Shown here piece by piece: positions 18,795 through 27,137 of a DNA stretch of 64,000 nt (positions within the stretch are counted from its first letter, which is position 1; every line of letters starts with the position of its first letter). This DNA comes from Gaiellaceae bacterium (lineage in GTDB: Bacteria; Actinomycetota; Thermoleophilia; Gaiellales; Gaiellaceae): the NCBI GenBank assembly GCA_030446625.1, contig JAUJMY010000014.1:25736-89735 (forward strand), given 5' to 3'. Under the pieces are notes generated by a model, which saw nothing but the letters and a program-made list of their open reading frames with translations, did not search any database and was not told the origin of the DNA. The translations under genes were made by a program, and so were the position numbers.

Positions 18795-19163
18795 GTGGTC
18801 GCCCGGGGCACCGTTCTCGTCGTCGACGACGACCCGTCTATTCGGCTTCTCTGCCGACTCAACCTCGAGTTGGATGGCTTCATCGTGCGCGAGGCCTCGA
18901 CGCTCGCCGACGCGCGGGTGGAGCTCGCCGACGACGCCGTCGGGGTCGTGCTCCTCGACGTGCACGTGGGCAGCGACGACGGCGTCGCCTTTCTCGACGA
19001 GCTGAAGCAGTCGTGTCCCGACGTCGCGGTCGCGATGCTCACGGGCACGGCCGAGCGCGCGGACATCGTCCGCGCCGGCGCCGACGCCGTCATCGGGAAG
19101 CCGTTCACGCTCGACGAGCTGAAGGACACGGTGCAGAAGCTCCTCGGCGCCGGCTCCCGCTAG
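18795..19163 (+). CDS. Single-domain response regulator (receiver only)
   Basis: A 122-residue CheY-like receiver: acidic pair in VLVVDDDPS, phospho-acceptor Asp in VVLLDVHVG, Thr in MLTGT and Lys in VIGKPF. There is no output domain, so it acts through partners. No histidine kinase gene lies nearby. GTG 18795 was chosen because the fold starts directly after it; TAGACT lies ten bases upstream. Confidence 0.88.
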   Translation: MVARGTVLVVDDDPSIRLLCRLNLELDGFIVREASTLADARVELADDAVGVVLLDVHVGSDDGVAFLDELKQSCPDVAVAMLTGTAERADIVRAGADAVIGKPFTLDELKDTVQKLLGAGSR

Positions 19164-19175
19164 ATTTCCGCGTCC

Positions 19176-20687
19176 GTGAGCGTCGCCACCATCCGCACGC
19201 CGGCCGAGTTCGAGTCGCGGCTCCAGAGCTACCTGTTCGAGCGCTCCGAGGAGGGGCGCGCGGTGCGCGTCGGCGAGAAGGAAGTCTCGGAGCAGGCTGC
19301 GATCGTCGCGCGCTACGCGGACCTGTTCAGCCGCGCGCAGCTCGACGGGCTGCGGGAGGCCGAGGAGCGCGCGGACGGCGACGAGCGGGAGCGCCTCTAC
19401 CGGCTCCGGAAGACGTGCGAGGCCGGGCTCGTGACCGCTGAGCTCGCCGAGCGCGACGACGCGCTCGAGAACGCGATCCTGCGCGCGCGCGTCAGCTTTC
19501 GCGGCGAGGAGCTGCCGTTGCGAACCGCGCAGGCGCGGCTCGCCGTGCTCGAGGCGTACGGTGACCGCGAGGAGCTCGGCGACCTCTACGCGACCGCGTC
19601 GGCCGAGTTCAACGACGAACGGCTCGAGCTGCTCCGGGTGTCGCACGAGCTCGAGGGGGAGCTCTCGGGCGAGCCGGATGCCGTGCGGCGGAACGAGCAG
19701 GAGAAGGGGATCTCGCTCGCGGAGCTCGAGCAGGCGCTCGCGAGCGCGAGCGACGCGGCCACCGAGGCGTGGCGGCGCATGCGCACCCGCTGGTTCGAGC
19801 GGCTCCTGGGCCCGGAGCGCGACGAGGTGCCGAATTCGAGCCACGTCGCCTACATGCGCCGCCTCTCGCCGCTCGACTGGATCTACACGCGCGAACGCGG
19901 CGTCGAGGTTTGCGTCGCGTCGCTGCGCGCACTCGGGTTCGACCTCGCGAACGACCAGAACATCCGGCTGGACCTGGACGACCGACCTCAGAAGTCGCCG
20001 CGCGCATGCGTGATCGCCTCGGATCCGCCGCAGGTCGTGCACCTGATCACGCGGGCCCAGGGAGGGCTCCACGACTACCAGGCCTTCCTGCACGAGGCGG
20101 GGCACGCGCTCCACTACGCCGGCTGCGACCCCTCACTGCCGTACACCTTCCGCCGGCTCTCGCGCGACCACGCGCTGACGGAGATCTACTCGTACATCTG
20201 CGAGGCGATCTCGCGCGAGCCCGCGTGGCACGCGGAGCACTTCGGGCTCGCGGACGCGGAGGCAGCGGAAAACGCGGAGGCGACGACGTTTCTCGAGGCG
20301 CTGCTCTACCGGCGCTACACCGCGAAGCTCCGGTTCGAGCTCGAGTTCTGGTCGCGGTTCGACGCCGACGGCGGGACGGCGGACGGGTACGAGGAGCGGC
20401 TCACGGCGGCGACTGGCATCCGGTACCGAAGCGACGCGTACCTCGCCGACATGGACGCCGGCTTCTACTCCGCGGACTACCTGCGCGCGTGGATCCGCGC
20501 CGCGCAGCTGCGGAGCCATCTCGTCGAGGAGATCGGCGACGACTGGTGGCGCCGCCCCGAGACGGGTGAGCGGCTGCGCGCGCTCTTCGCCGAGGGGACG
20601 CGGCCGACGAGCGAGGAGATCGCCGCGCGGCTCGGCTTCGACCCGCTCGACACGCGCCCGCTCCTCGCGGAGCTGACGCAGCACTAA
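19176..20687 (+). CDS. M3-type zinc metallopeptidase
   Basis: A 503-residue, largely helical protein. The zinc site is FLHEAGHALHYAGC (HExxH at about residue 309), with the third ligand probably the Glu in HALTEIYSYICE about 30 residues later, as in gluzincins of the M3 oligopeptidase group. The N-terminal 200 residues are charged helices. No signal peptide, so probably a cytoplasmic peptidase. TAGATT lies nine bases before GTG 19176. The stop is immediately followed by the tRNA-Glu gene on the other strand. Confidence 0.8.
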   Translation: MSVATIRTPAEFESRLQSYLFERSEEGRAVRVGEKEVSEQAAIVARYADLFSRAQLDGLREAEERADGDERERLYRLRKTCEAGLVTAELAERDDALENAILRARVSFRGEELPLRTAQARLAVLEAYGDREELGDLYATASAEFNDERLELLRVSHELEGELSGEPDAVRRNEQEKGISLAELEQALASASDAATEAWRRMRTRWFERLLGPERDEVPNSSHVAYMRRLSPLDWIYTRERGVEVCVASLRALGFDLANDQNIRLDLDDRPQKSPRACVIASDPPQVVHLITRAQGGLHDYQAFLHEAGHALHYAGCDPSLPYTFRRLSRDHALTEIYSYICEAISREPAWHAEHFGLADAEAAENAEATTFLEALLYRRYTAKLRFELEFWSRFDADGGTADGYEERLTAATGIRYRSDAYLADMDAGFYSADYLRAWIRAAQLRSHLVEEIGDDWWRRPETGERLRALFAEGTRPTSEEIAARLGFDPLDTRPLLAELTQH

Positions 20688-20689
20688 GA

Positions 20690-20761
20690 GGCGCATACGG
20701 GATTCGAACCCGTGCCGCCGCCGTGAGAGGGCGGTGTCCTAGGCCACTAGACGAATGCGCC
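20690..20761 (-). tRNA. tRNA-Glu (anticodon CTC)
   Basis: On the minus strand a full cloverleaf is visible: acceptor stem GGCGCAT/ATGCGCC, D-arm with TCTAGTGGCCTAGGA, anticodon stem CCGCC/GGCGG around CTCTCAC giving CTC, and T-arm with GGTTCGAATCC. The GTCTAGTGGCCTAGGAC block is typical of tRNA-Glu. No CCA is encoded. A TACACT box lies 12 bases upstream. Confidence 0.95.
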
Positions 20762-20773
20762 GGAAGCAGGCGC

Positions 20774-20779
20774 AGTGTA
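20774..20779 (-). promoter_or_regulatory. -10 hexamer of tRNA-Glu
   Basis: TACACT on the minus strand, inside GCCGCTACACTGCGCC. Nearly the same block (GCCGCTACAATCCGCC) precedes tRNA-Gln at 26011-26016. Confidence 0.5.
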
Positions 20780-20846
20780 GCGGCGAGTGGCCAAGCGAGG
20801 GTTTCGCGCGCTTGCGGCTACGGGAGCTTCAGGGGGTGAGCGCTCC

Positions 20847-21647
20847 GTGAAAGGCCGTGACGTGCGCGACAGCGCGTGGGTCGAGCGCGCGGGGCGCCTC
20901 GGCCTCGTAGGCAAGGGCGCGTCCTTCGCGCTCGTGTCGCTGATCGCACTCCAGGTCGCGTTCGCCGGGGGCGGCAAGACGCCCGACCGCCAGGGTGCGC
21001 TCCGGTCCGTCGCGCGCGAGCCGCTGGGCCGGTCCTCGCTCGTCCTGCTCGCGCTCGCCTTCGCCGGTTACGCCGTGTGGCGGTTCGTCCAGGGCTTCCT
21101 CGACCGAGGCGAGGACGGGGAAGACGCGCGCGGACTGGCGAAGCGCGCGGGGCAGCTCGGCAAGGGCGCGCTCTACACCGGCCTGTGCATCTCGACGATC
21201 GCGATCGTCGTCGACGCCGGAAGCGGCGGCGGCCCGGACGAGGACAAGTGGACGGCGCGCGTCCTCGACGTGCCGCTCGGGCGGTGGCTCGTGCTGGCGG
21301 TCGGCCTGGCGATCCTCGGCGTGGGTGCGTACAACGCGTACCGCAGCTTCACGCAGAGGTTCCGGAAGAACCTCGCGACCGAGCGAATGGAGGCGGCCGA
21401 GGATCGCGCCTACACAGTGCTCGGCGTCGCCGGCCACGCCGCGCGGGGGCTCGTGTTCGCGCTGATCGGGTTCTTCGTCGCCCGCGCGGCATGGCAGTAC
21501 GACCCCAAGGAGGCGATCGGCCTCGACGGCGCGCTGAGCAAGGTCGCGCAGCAGCCGCAGGGCGACCTCTTGCTCGGGCTCGTCGCCGCCGGGCTCTTCG
21601 CCTACGCGTTGTTCTGCTTCGTCCAGGCTCGCTACCGCGACGTCTGA
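20847..21647 (+). CDS. DUF1206 integral membrane protein
   Basis: A 266-residue protein built from three copies of a two-helix unit, each opening with a similar block: VERAGRLGLVGKGASFAL, AKRAGQLGKGALYTGL and LGVAGHAARGLVFALIGFFVARAA. Six transmembrane segments are predicted by eye. The DUF1206 family is common in actinobacteria and has no known function. The frame is open from GTG 20787, but that lies in the promoter region of the divergent tRNA. GTG 20847, preceded by AGGGGGTGAG, is preferred. Confidence 0.82.
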   Translation: MKGRDVRDSAWVERAGRLGLVGKGASFALVSLIALQVAFAGGGKTPDRQGALRSVAREPLGRSSLVLLALAFAGYAVWRFVQGFLDRGEDGEDARGLAKRAGQLGKGALYTGLCISTIAIVVDAGSGGGPDEDKWTARVLDVPLGRWLVLAVGLAILGVGAYNAYRSFTQRFRKNLATERMEAAEDRAYTVLGVAGHAARGLVFALIGFFVARAAWQYDPKEAIGLDGALSKVAQQPQGDLLLGLVAAGLFAYALFCFVQARYRDV

Positions 21648-21649
21648 CC

Positions 21650-21655
21650 TACACT
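21650..21655 (+). promoter_or_regulatory. -10 hexamer TACACT of the tetR gene
   Basis: TACACT is six bases before GTG 21662, the spacing expected if transcription begins at the start codon. Confidence 0.5.
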
Positions 21656-21661
21656 CCGCGC

Positions 21662-22276
21662 GTGGCTGAAGCCCGAGCAGTCGCGCAGGACAAGCGCCGC
21701 GTTCTCCTCGACGCAGCGGTCCGCGTCTTCGCGCGGAAGGGCTACCACGCCTGTCGCGTCGGCGACATCGCAGCCGAGGCGGGTGTCGCACACGGGCTCC
21801 TCTACCACTACTTCTCCTCGAAGGAGGAGGTCCTGGAGACGATCTTCCGGCACACGTGGACGCGGATGCTCGACCTGTTCGGAGACGTCGAGCAGTCGTC
21901 GGAGCCGGCAGCCGAGCAGATCCGCCGCGTCGCTGGGATCGTGCTGCGGTCGTGGCAGCGCGATCCCGACCGGATCCGCGTGCTGGTGCGCGAGGTGGCG
22001 CGCAGCCCGCACCTCCAGGAGGAGATCGAGGAGATCGGCCACGCGTACGACGCGCTCGAGCGGATCATCCGGCGCGGCCAGGAGAGCGGCGAGTTCCGGG
22101 ACGGCGTCCCGCCGCGCCTCGCCGCGACGATCGTGTACGGCGCGCTCGAGCAGATGCTGACGGCGTGGGTGATGGGACGGGCGCCGGACAGCGACGCCGA
22201 GGTCGGGCAGGCAGCGGAGGCCGTGGCCGCGGTGCTGACGGTCGGGCTCGTGGCTGCCTCCGCGAACGGGCGCTGA
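21662..22276 (+). CDS. TetR/AcrR-family transcriptional regulator
   Basis: A 204-residue regulator. The N-terminal helix-turn-helix is clear (LDAAVRVFARKGYHACRVGDIA, then AHGLLYHYFSSKEEVLETIF). The C-terminal helical domain (VLREVARSP-like segment and GALEQMLTAWVMG) would bind the ligand and make the dimer. An overlapping pair of palindromes lies 90 bases after its stop and before two subtilase genes, the probable operator. The C-terminal domain resembles fatty-acid-responsive TetR proteins, but the ligand is not deducible. Confidence 0.9.
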   Translation: MAEARAVAQDKRRVLLDAAVRVFARKGYHACRVGDIAAEAGVAHGLLYHYFSSKEEVLETIFRHTWTRMLDLFGDVEQSSEPAAEQIRRVAGIVLRSWQRDPDRIRVLVREVARSPHLQEEIEEIGHAYDALERIIRRGQESGEFRDGVPPRLAATIVYGALEQMLTAWVMGRAPDSDAEVGQAAEAVAAVLTVGLVAASANGR

Positions 22277-22366
22277 CCTTACACGATCTTTACAAGCGCG
22301 AGGAACGCGCGCGAAGCTTGCCCGCAGTCGAGCTGCAACCTGAGCGAGCCTTCCGCGATTGAATAG

Positions 22367-22394
22367 TCAGTCAAAATTGACTGATCGATCAGTC
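22367..22394. promoter_or_regulatory. Two overlapping palindromes, probable TetR operator
   Basis: TCAGTCAA-AA-TTGACTGA (22367-22384) and the perfect 16-base palindrome GACTGATCGATCAGTC (22379-22394) share the central half-site. This gives three evenly related half-sites in 28 bases, in an unusually A/T-rich stretch. TTGACT at 22377 could also serve as a -35 box. Size, symmetry and position between the regulator gene and the subtilase fit a TetR-family operator. Confidence 0.65.
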
Positions 22395-22475
22395 GTCGAA
22401 AGCGGCTGTATTCCGGCGCATTAGCGTGGAAAAATCCCCGCGCTTCTTCCCCTAACGCATTTCGCAGGAGGTTGT

Positions 22476-24236
22476 ATGCGCGGTCGATTGCTCGCAACTT
22501 TCGTTGCGCTGCTCGCGTCGCTGGCACTCGTGCCGGGCGCGCTCGTCCAGAGCAGCCCTGCAACGGCACAGGCGTCCGGAGCGACGCTCTCCGCCCCGCT
22601 CGCAAGCTGGCTCGCCACGGCGGCCGACACCAGCGCGTTCCAGACGATCGTCACCTTCGACAGCTACGACGGTGTGAGCCGGATCGACACGCTCGGTGTC
22701 GGCGCGACGAAGCTCGCGAAGCTCCCGGTCGCGTTCGCGACCCTGACGGCGGCCCAGGTGCGCGAGGTCGCAGCATGGCCCGAGACGCGAAGTCTCTGGC
22801 ACGACGAGCGCAACAAGATCCTGCTCGACGAGAGCGTCGCGCTGATCAAGGCGGACGACGTTCGCGCCGGCTCCGGGCTGAAGCAGCCGTACACGGGCGC
22901 CGGCATCGGCGTCGCCGTCATCGACACGGGGACGGACGCGCTCCACCCCGACTTGCCGAACGGGACGAAGGTCGAGGGCTACGCGCTCGCCGGGAACCCC
23001 TTCGACCGAGAGCCGATGACGTTCGCGCCGGCGGCCACCGGCGACACGTATGGCCACGGGACGCACGTCTCGTCGACGATCGGCGGGCTTGGAACCGCGA
23101 GCGGTGGGCGCTACAGCGGCGTCGCACCGGGCTCGAAGATCTACAGCTTCAAGACGGACGTCGGAGCGTTCCTGCTCGACAGCTACGCGCTCGCGAGCTT
23201 CGACTGGATCCTCGCGCACCCCGAGAAGAACATCCGCGTCAGCAGCAACTCGTGGGGCTCGTGTGACGGGTGCGACTACAACCCGGACGACCCGATCAAC
23301 GTCGCGACGAAGGCGCTCTACGACGCCGGCGTGAGCGTGGTGTTCGCTGCGAGCAACTCGGGCGGCCCGAACACGCTGAACCAGTACGCCGTCTCGCCGT
23401 GGGTGATCAGCGTCGCCGCCGGCACGAAGGACTTGAAGCTCGCCGACTTCAGCTCGCGCGGGCGGCTCGGCGGCAACTGGGACCGCAAGGAGGCGCAGCG
23501 CACGAACACGGGCATCTATCGCCCGACGCTGGCGGCTCCGGGCCAGGACATCAACGCCGCGAAGTCGAGCCAGGCGGTCGTGATGGCGGGAGCAGGTGCC
23601 GACGACGACCCGAACGTGTTCTACACGGTCGCCTCAGGGACCAGCATGGCGACGCCGCACGTCGCGGGCGTCGTCGCGCTGATGCTCGAAGCGCGGCCCG
23701 GGCTGACGCCGCAGAACGTGATCGACATCCTCGAGGGCTCCGCGGACGACATGCCGACCTACGAGCTCTTCGAAGTCGGCCTCGGCCACCTCGACGCGCT
23801 CGAGGCGGTCCAGGCGGCGGAGAAGGGGAAGATCCACTGGCCGCCCGCGATCAACGGCAAGACGCCGCAGTTCAGCCTCACGAGCAGCACCGAGTACGCC
23901 GGCACCGTCCTCCTCACGAACAGCTGGGCCTTGAGGGAGTGCCCGGACACGACGGGGCTGCTCAACCACCACAAGTTCACCGTCGGAGCGGGTGCGGACG
24001 TCGCCTACGCCGAGCTCGAGTGGGGTGATCCGACGCAGCTCATCTACCTCGTGCTCTATGACCCGAACTGCCAGGAGGCGGCCGTCTCAGCGGCTCTCCT
24101 CGACATCGGGTCGGTGAGCCACCGCGCGGTCGCCGTGACGTCTCCGACGCCGGGGACGTGGACCGTCGGCGTCTACGGACGGATCAACGGCCCGACGGCG
24201 TACACCGGACGCTTCCAGACGTACGACAAGAAGTAG
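22476..24236 (+). CDS. Secreted S8 subtilisin-like serine protease (first of a tandem pair)
   Basis: A 586-residue protein with a Sec signal peptide (short basic start, LLATFVALLASLALVPGALV, cleavage near TAQA). A propeptide-like stretch is followed by the catalytic triad: Asp in VAVIDTGTDALHPD, His in YGHGTHVSSTIGG and Ser in SGTSMATPHVAGV, with the oxyanion Asn in FAASNSGG. After the protease domain, about 140 residues form a beta-rich C-terminal domain. Unlike many genes here it has a strong AGGAGG ribosome site (22465-22470). Exported protease, substrate unknown. Confidence 0.92.
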   Translation: MRGRLLATFVALLASLALVPGALVQSSPATAQASGATLSAPLASWLATAADTSAFQTIVTFDSYDGVSRIDTLGVGATKLAKLPVAFATLTAAQVREVAAWPETRSLWHDERNKILLDESVALIKADDVRAGSGLKQPYTGAGIGVAVIDTGTDALHPDLPNGTKVEGYALAGNPFDREPMTFAPAATGDTYGHGTHVSSTIGGLGTASGGRYSGVAPGSKIYSFKTDVGAFLLDSYALASFDWILAHPEKNIRVSSNSWGSCDGCDYNPDDPINVATKALYDAGVSVVFAASNSGGPNTLNQYAVSPWVISVAAGTKDLKLADFSSRGRLGGNWDRKEAQRTNTGIYRPTLAAPGQDINAAKSSQAVVMAGAGADDDPNVFYTVASGTSMATPHVAGVVALMLEARPGLTPQNVIDILEGSADDMPTYELFEVGLGHLDALEAVQAAEKGKIHWPPAINGKTPQFSLTSSTEYAGTVLLTNSWALRECPDTTGLLNHHKFTVGAGADVAYAELEWGDPTQLIYLVLYDPNCQEAAVSAALLDIGSVSHRAVAVTSPTPGTWTVGVYGRINGPTAYTGRFQTYDKK

Positions 24237-24273
24237 CTCGCCTTAGCGGTCTGCGTCGACCGCGCAGAGGAAC

Positions 24274-24299
24274 GGCCCGCTCCCTGGCGGGGGCGGGCC
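24274..24299 (+). terminator. Stem-loop between the two subtilase genes
   Basis: GGCCCGC (24274-24280) pairs with GCGGGCC (24293-24299) around a 12-base loop, followed by CTTCC rather than a T-run. It may attenuate read-through into the second subtilase or protect the 3' end. Confidence 0.4.
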
Positions 24300-24330
24300 C
24301 TTCCGACCACCACGAGTACGGGAGACGGAG

Positions 24331-25866
24331 ATGATCAACAGGTTCAAGCTCGGCCTGATCGTCCTGGCGGCCGCGATCCTCGCGATGCCGTTCGGAACCG
24401 CGGGCGCGAGCACCGGCACGACGCGCTACACCGTCGTCCTCGCGGGCACGGCGACCGAGACGGGCTTCGACCTGGCGGGCACGCACGACGCGGCGCTCCA
24501 GCTCGTCGCGGCCGCCGGCGGCACCGTCACGATGGATCTCTCGAAGCAGATCGGCGTCCTCGCGGTCGAGTCTGCGAACGCGCTCTTCCTCGACGCCGTC
24601 CGCGCCTCGCTGCTCGTAGAGGACGCGGCGCAGGAGCACGTCTGGAAGTCGATCCCGACGTACGAGGAAGCCGTCGGGAGCGGCGCGCTGACTCTCCTCG
24701 ACCCGAACACGGTTCCCGGCGGCGGACCGGAACCCGGGACGGAGCCGCTCGAGGAGTTCCAGTGGAGCATGCACCTGATCCGCTCGCCACAGGCGAACGC
24801 GACGGTGCAGGCGGGCTCGAGGCTGGTCGAGGTTGGCATCCTCGACACGGGCATCGACGGCTACCACCTCGACTTCGTCGACGAAGATGGGTCGAACGTC
24901 AACTGCGCCAAGGGCCGCGACTTCATCCCGGTGGGTCCGGGCGCGGGGATCGCCGACCCGTGCACCGACAACAACTTCCACGGCACGCACGTAGCGGGGA
25001 TCGTCGCGGCGCGCGTGAATGAGCACGGCGTACGCGGCGTGGCGCCGAACGTCGAGCTGATCCCGGTCAAGGTCTGCGACGTCACCGGGCACTGCTACTC
25101 GAACTCGTCGGCCGCCGCCATCACGTATGCCGGCGACGCGAAGTTCGAGGTCATCAACATGAGCTACTTCGTCGACGACGATCAGTTCCTCGCGTCGACG
25201 GAGTTCAAGTGCATGAGCGATCCCGTTCAACGGGCGTTCCGGAAGGCGAACGAGCGCGCGATCCAGTACGCGCGCAACCAAGGCGTCGTGCCGGTGGCCG
25301 CGCTCGGAAACTCGGACAGCGACCTTGCCCACCCGCCGGAGCCGTACGAGAACGAGTGCGATGTCGTCCCCGCCGAGACCGAGGGCGTGATCGGGGTAAT
25401 GGCGATCGGGCCGGAGAGCGAGAAGGCGACGTATTCGAGCTACGGCTTCGGCATGACCGACGTCGCGTCGCCCGGCGGGAACTCTCGGAACCGTGACGGC
25501 GGCGAGTACCCGGGCCCGTGCGGCAACCAGGTCCTCTCGACGCTCCCGGGCAACGTCTGGGGCTGCTTCCAGGGCACGTCGATGGCGTCGCCGCACGCCG
25601 CGGGTGTCGCGGCGCTGATCGTCAGCCAGTTCGGCAAGGTCGGAACCGACGCCGGAGAGACCGACGTCCGGATGCGGCCGCAGCAGGTGGAGGACTACCT
25701 GCAGTCGACGACGATCGACCTGATCGGCGCCGGCCAGACCGAGACCAAGGGCTACGACTACTGCTTCGGCAACGGACGCATCGACGCGCTGCGTGCCGTC
25801 CTGCACGAGACGTCGTACGAGGCGTTCACGACGGAGACGTGTCCGGAGACGCAGACGCAGGGCTAG
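24331..25866 (+). CDS. Secreted S8 subtilisin-like serine protease (second of a tandem pair)
   Basis: A 511-residue protease with a signal peptide (INRFKLGLIVLAAAILAM, cleavage near GAGA/S), an inhibitor-like propeptide (about 30-125), then Asp in VGILDTGIDGYHLD, His in FHGTHVAGIVAA, Asn in VAALGNSDSD and Ser in GTSMASPHAAGVAA. Cysteine pairs (KVCDVTGHC, FKCMSD...NECD) suggest disulfides. It shares only the catalytic core with the gene before it, so the pair is not a recent duplication. A GGAGACGGAG ribosome site precedes ATG 24331. Confidence 0.92.
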   Translation: MINRFKLGLIVLAAAILAMPFGTAGASTGTTRYTVVLAGTATETGFDLAGTHDAALQLVAAAGGTVTMDLSKQIGVLAVESANALFLDAVRASLLVEDAAQEHVWKSIPTYEEAVGSGALTLLDPNTVPGGGPEPGTEPLEEFQWSMHLIRSPQANATVQAGSRLVEVGILDTGIDGYHLDFVDEDGSNVNCAKGRDFIPVGPGAGIADPCTDNNFHGTHVAGIVAARVNEHGVRGVAPNVELIPVKVCDVTGHCYSNSSAAAITYAGDAKFEVINMSYFVDDDQFLASTEFKCMSDPVQRAFRKANERAIQYARNQGVVPVAALGNSDSDLAHPPEPYENECDVVPAETEGVIGVMAIGPESEKATYSSYGFGMTDVASPGGNSRNRDGGEYPGPCGNQVLSTLPGNVWGCFQGTSMASPHAAGVAALIVSQFGKVGTDAGETDVRMRPQQVEDYLQSTTIDLIGAGQTETKGYDYCFGNGRIDALRAVLHETSYEAFTTETCPETQTQG

Positions 25867-25893
25867 CCGCGCTCATCCCGATCGAAGCGACGG

Positions 25894-25918
25894 AAAGGCC
25901 CGCTCCGGCGGGCCTTTT
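25894..25918 (+). terminator. Strong intrinsic terminator after the subtilases
   Basis: AAAGGCCCGC / GCGGGCCTTT with a TCCG loop: ten perfect pairs followed by TTTT. The A/T ends make it work in both directions, so it can also stop read-through from the tRNA-Gln gene opposite. Confidence 0.85.
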
Positions 25919-25924
25919 CGTCGC

Positions 25925-25998
25925 TGGCTGCGGGGCAGGGACTCGAACCCCAACTTCCTGATCCAGAGTCAGGCGTCCTACCATTAGACGACCCCGCA
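25925..25998 (-). tRNA. tRNA-Gln (anticodon CTG), CCA encoded
   Basis: Minus-strand cloverleaf: acceptor TGCGGGG/CCCCGCA, discriminator G and encoded CCA (25925-25927), D-arm TCTAATGGTAGGAC, anticodon stem CCTGA/TCAGG around CTCTGGA giving CTG, and T-arm GGGTTCGAGTCC. TACAAT lies 12 bases upstream. Confidence 0.95.
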
Positions 25999-26010
25999 CC
26001 GGGCGGGCGG

Positions 26011-26016
26011 ATTGTA
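26011..26016 (-). promoter_or_regulatory. -10 hexamer of tRNA-Gln
   Basis: TACAAT on the minus strand within GCCGCTACAATCCGCC, almost identical to the block before tRNA-Glu. Confidence 0.5.
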
Positions 26017-26022
26017 GCGGCC

Positions 26023-26901
26023 TCAGGTCTCGAGACGATAGATCGGGACGAGCCGCTTCTCGGCCTCGGTGTCGATGTGCGCCAGCACCTCGACGTGCGG
26101 CTCGAGCCCCGAGCCACGGAGCTTCGCCTTCAGCAGCCCGTCGACCTGGTAGATCCCCGACGAGTTGTTCATCAGGATCTCGATCCCGACCGGACGCTCG
26201 GTTCCGTCCTTGATCGAGACCTCCTCGATCGCGGCCGCGGAGAGCGAGTGGATCGAGACGCGGCCGTGCTCGAACGGGATGCGCGAGCGCCCCTGCGCCA
26301 TGTCGAGCGCGTCTGCGACGCGGACGACGCCGGCCTCCAGCGTGAGCGGCTTCCCGTACTCGCGGTGGCTCGTGATCGCCTGGAGGACCTCCGCCGCGAC
26401 GACCGTCAGCTCCGGCTCCTCGTAGATCCCGCCGAGCAGCTCGCGCAGCTTCGGCTCCGCGAGGAAGAGGCTGAAGTCCTCGTGGCCGTCGCGGTGGACG
26501 GCCATCCCGACGCAGTGGAGGAGCGCGCCCAGCGTCACCACCACCTCCGCGTCGTCGCGCGTCATCCCGTAGTCGCGCACGACGGACGCCTCGACGCCGT
26601 GCTTCGCGAGCTGGCGGAGCAGCTTGAGCGCGATGTTGGTGACGATCTGGATGTGCACCCACGAGTGGTCGTTGATCTCCATCCGGACGACCGCGTTCAC
26701 GTTCGCGACGTGCCACCAGCCCTTGAGCTGGCGGTCGGCGTTCACGCGCTCGAGCAGGGTGCGCAGCTTCCTGTTGCCGCGCACCGGGATGTTGATCCGC
26801 ATCCGCTCGACCGCCTCGGCCGGCGTGAGGCGGCTCTCGCGCTCCGCCTCATCCGAGGCCGGCGAATCGATCCGCTCCTGTGTCTCGGGGTCGAGCGTCA
26901 C
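26023..26901 (-). CDS. HD-domain phosphohydrolase-like protein
   Basis: A 292-residue protein whose helical core matches HD phosphohydrolases (HSWVHIQIVTNIALKLL, then VTLGALLHCVGMAVHRDGHE, then GVVRVADALDMAQGR). The usual His-Asp doublet reads His-Cys (LLHCVG), while the other His and Asp residues are present. The C-terminal part (HGRVSIHSLSAAAIEEVS, GIEILMNNSSGIYQVD) looks like an added alpha/beta domain. GTG 26901 was chosen because upstream frame belongs to the DUF2007 gene, whose stop is five bases away. Probably nucleotide-related; the substrate is unknown. Confidence 0.75.
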   Translation of the reverse strand: MTLDPETQERIDSPASDEAERESRLTPAEAVERMRINIPVRGNRKLRTLLERVNADRQLKGWWHVANVNAVVRMEINDHSWVHIQIVTNIALKLLRQLAKHGVEASVVRDYGMTRDDAEVVVTLGALLHCVGMAVHRDGHEDFSLFLAEPKLRELLGGIYEEPELTVVAAEVLQAITSHREYGKPLTLEAGVVRVADALDMAQGRSRIPFEHGRVSIHSLSAAAIEEVSIKDGTERPVGIEILMNNSSGIYQVDGLLKAKLRGSGLEPHVEVLAHIDTEAEKRLVPIYRLET

Positions 26902-26905
26902 CGGC

Positions 26906-27136
26906 TCATTCTCCCGTCTCGAGGGGCGTCCCCGAGAGGACCGCGCGCGCCGCGGCGACGGCCTCCGTCGGGACGAGGATCTCGCGGGGCCCGGCTGCCG
27001 TCGTCGAGGCGTCGCCCGCGCCCGCGGCGAAGTCAGTGCGGCGGTGCGTCGCCGGGATCTGCTCCGTCCGCAGGAGCGCGCACACCATCTCCGCCTCGAG
27101 CTCGTCCCCGACCGTGAGCAGGCGTACCAGCGACAC
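26906..27136 (-). CDS. DUF2007-type small protein
   Basis: A 76-residue protein: LVRLLTVGDELEAEMVCALLRTEQIPATHRR at the start and ILVPTEAVAAARAVL at the end. This is the GlnB-like ferredoxin fold described as DUF2007 (putative signal-transducing protein): a fragment about crossing several data elements and picking a shorter one, then a helix with VPxxxxxxA. It lies between the ABC exporter (one base away) and the HD-domain gene, on the same strand, and is probably co-transcribed. Role unknown. Confidence 0.72.
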   Translation of the reverse strand: MSLVRLLTVGDELEAEMVCALLRTEQIPATHRRTDFAAGAGDASTTAAGPREILVPTEAVAAARAVLSGTPLETGE

Positions 27137-27137
27137 G

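Noticed and set aside
22476..25866. The two subtilases as a recent tandem duplication
   Set aside because: They share only the catalytic motifs. Propeptides, C-termini and disulfide patterns differ, so they are old paralogues or independent arrivals.
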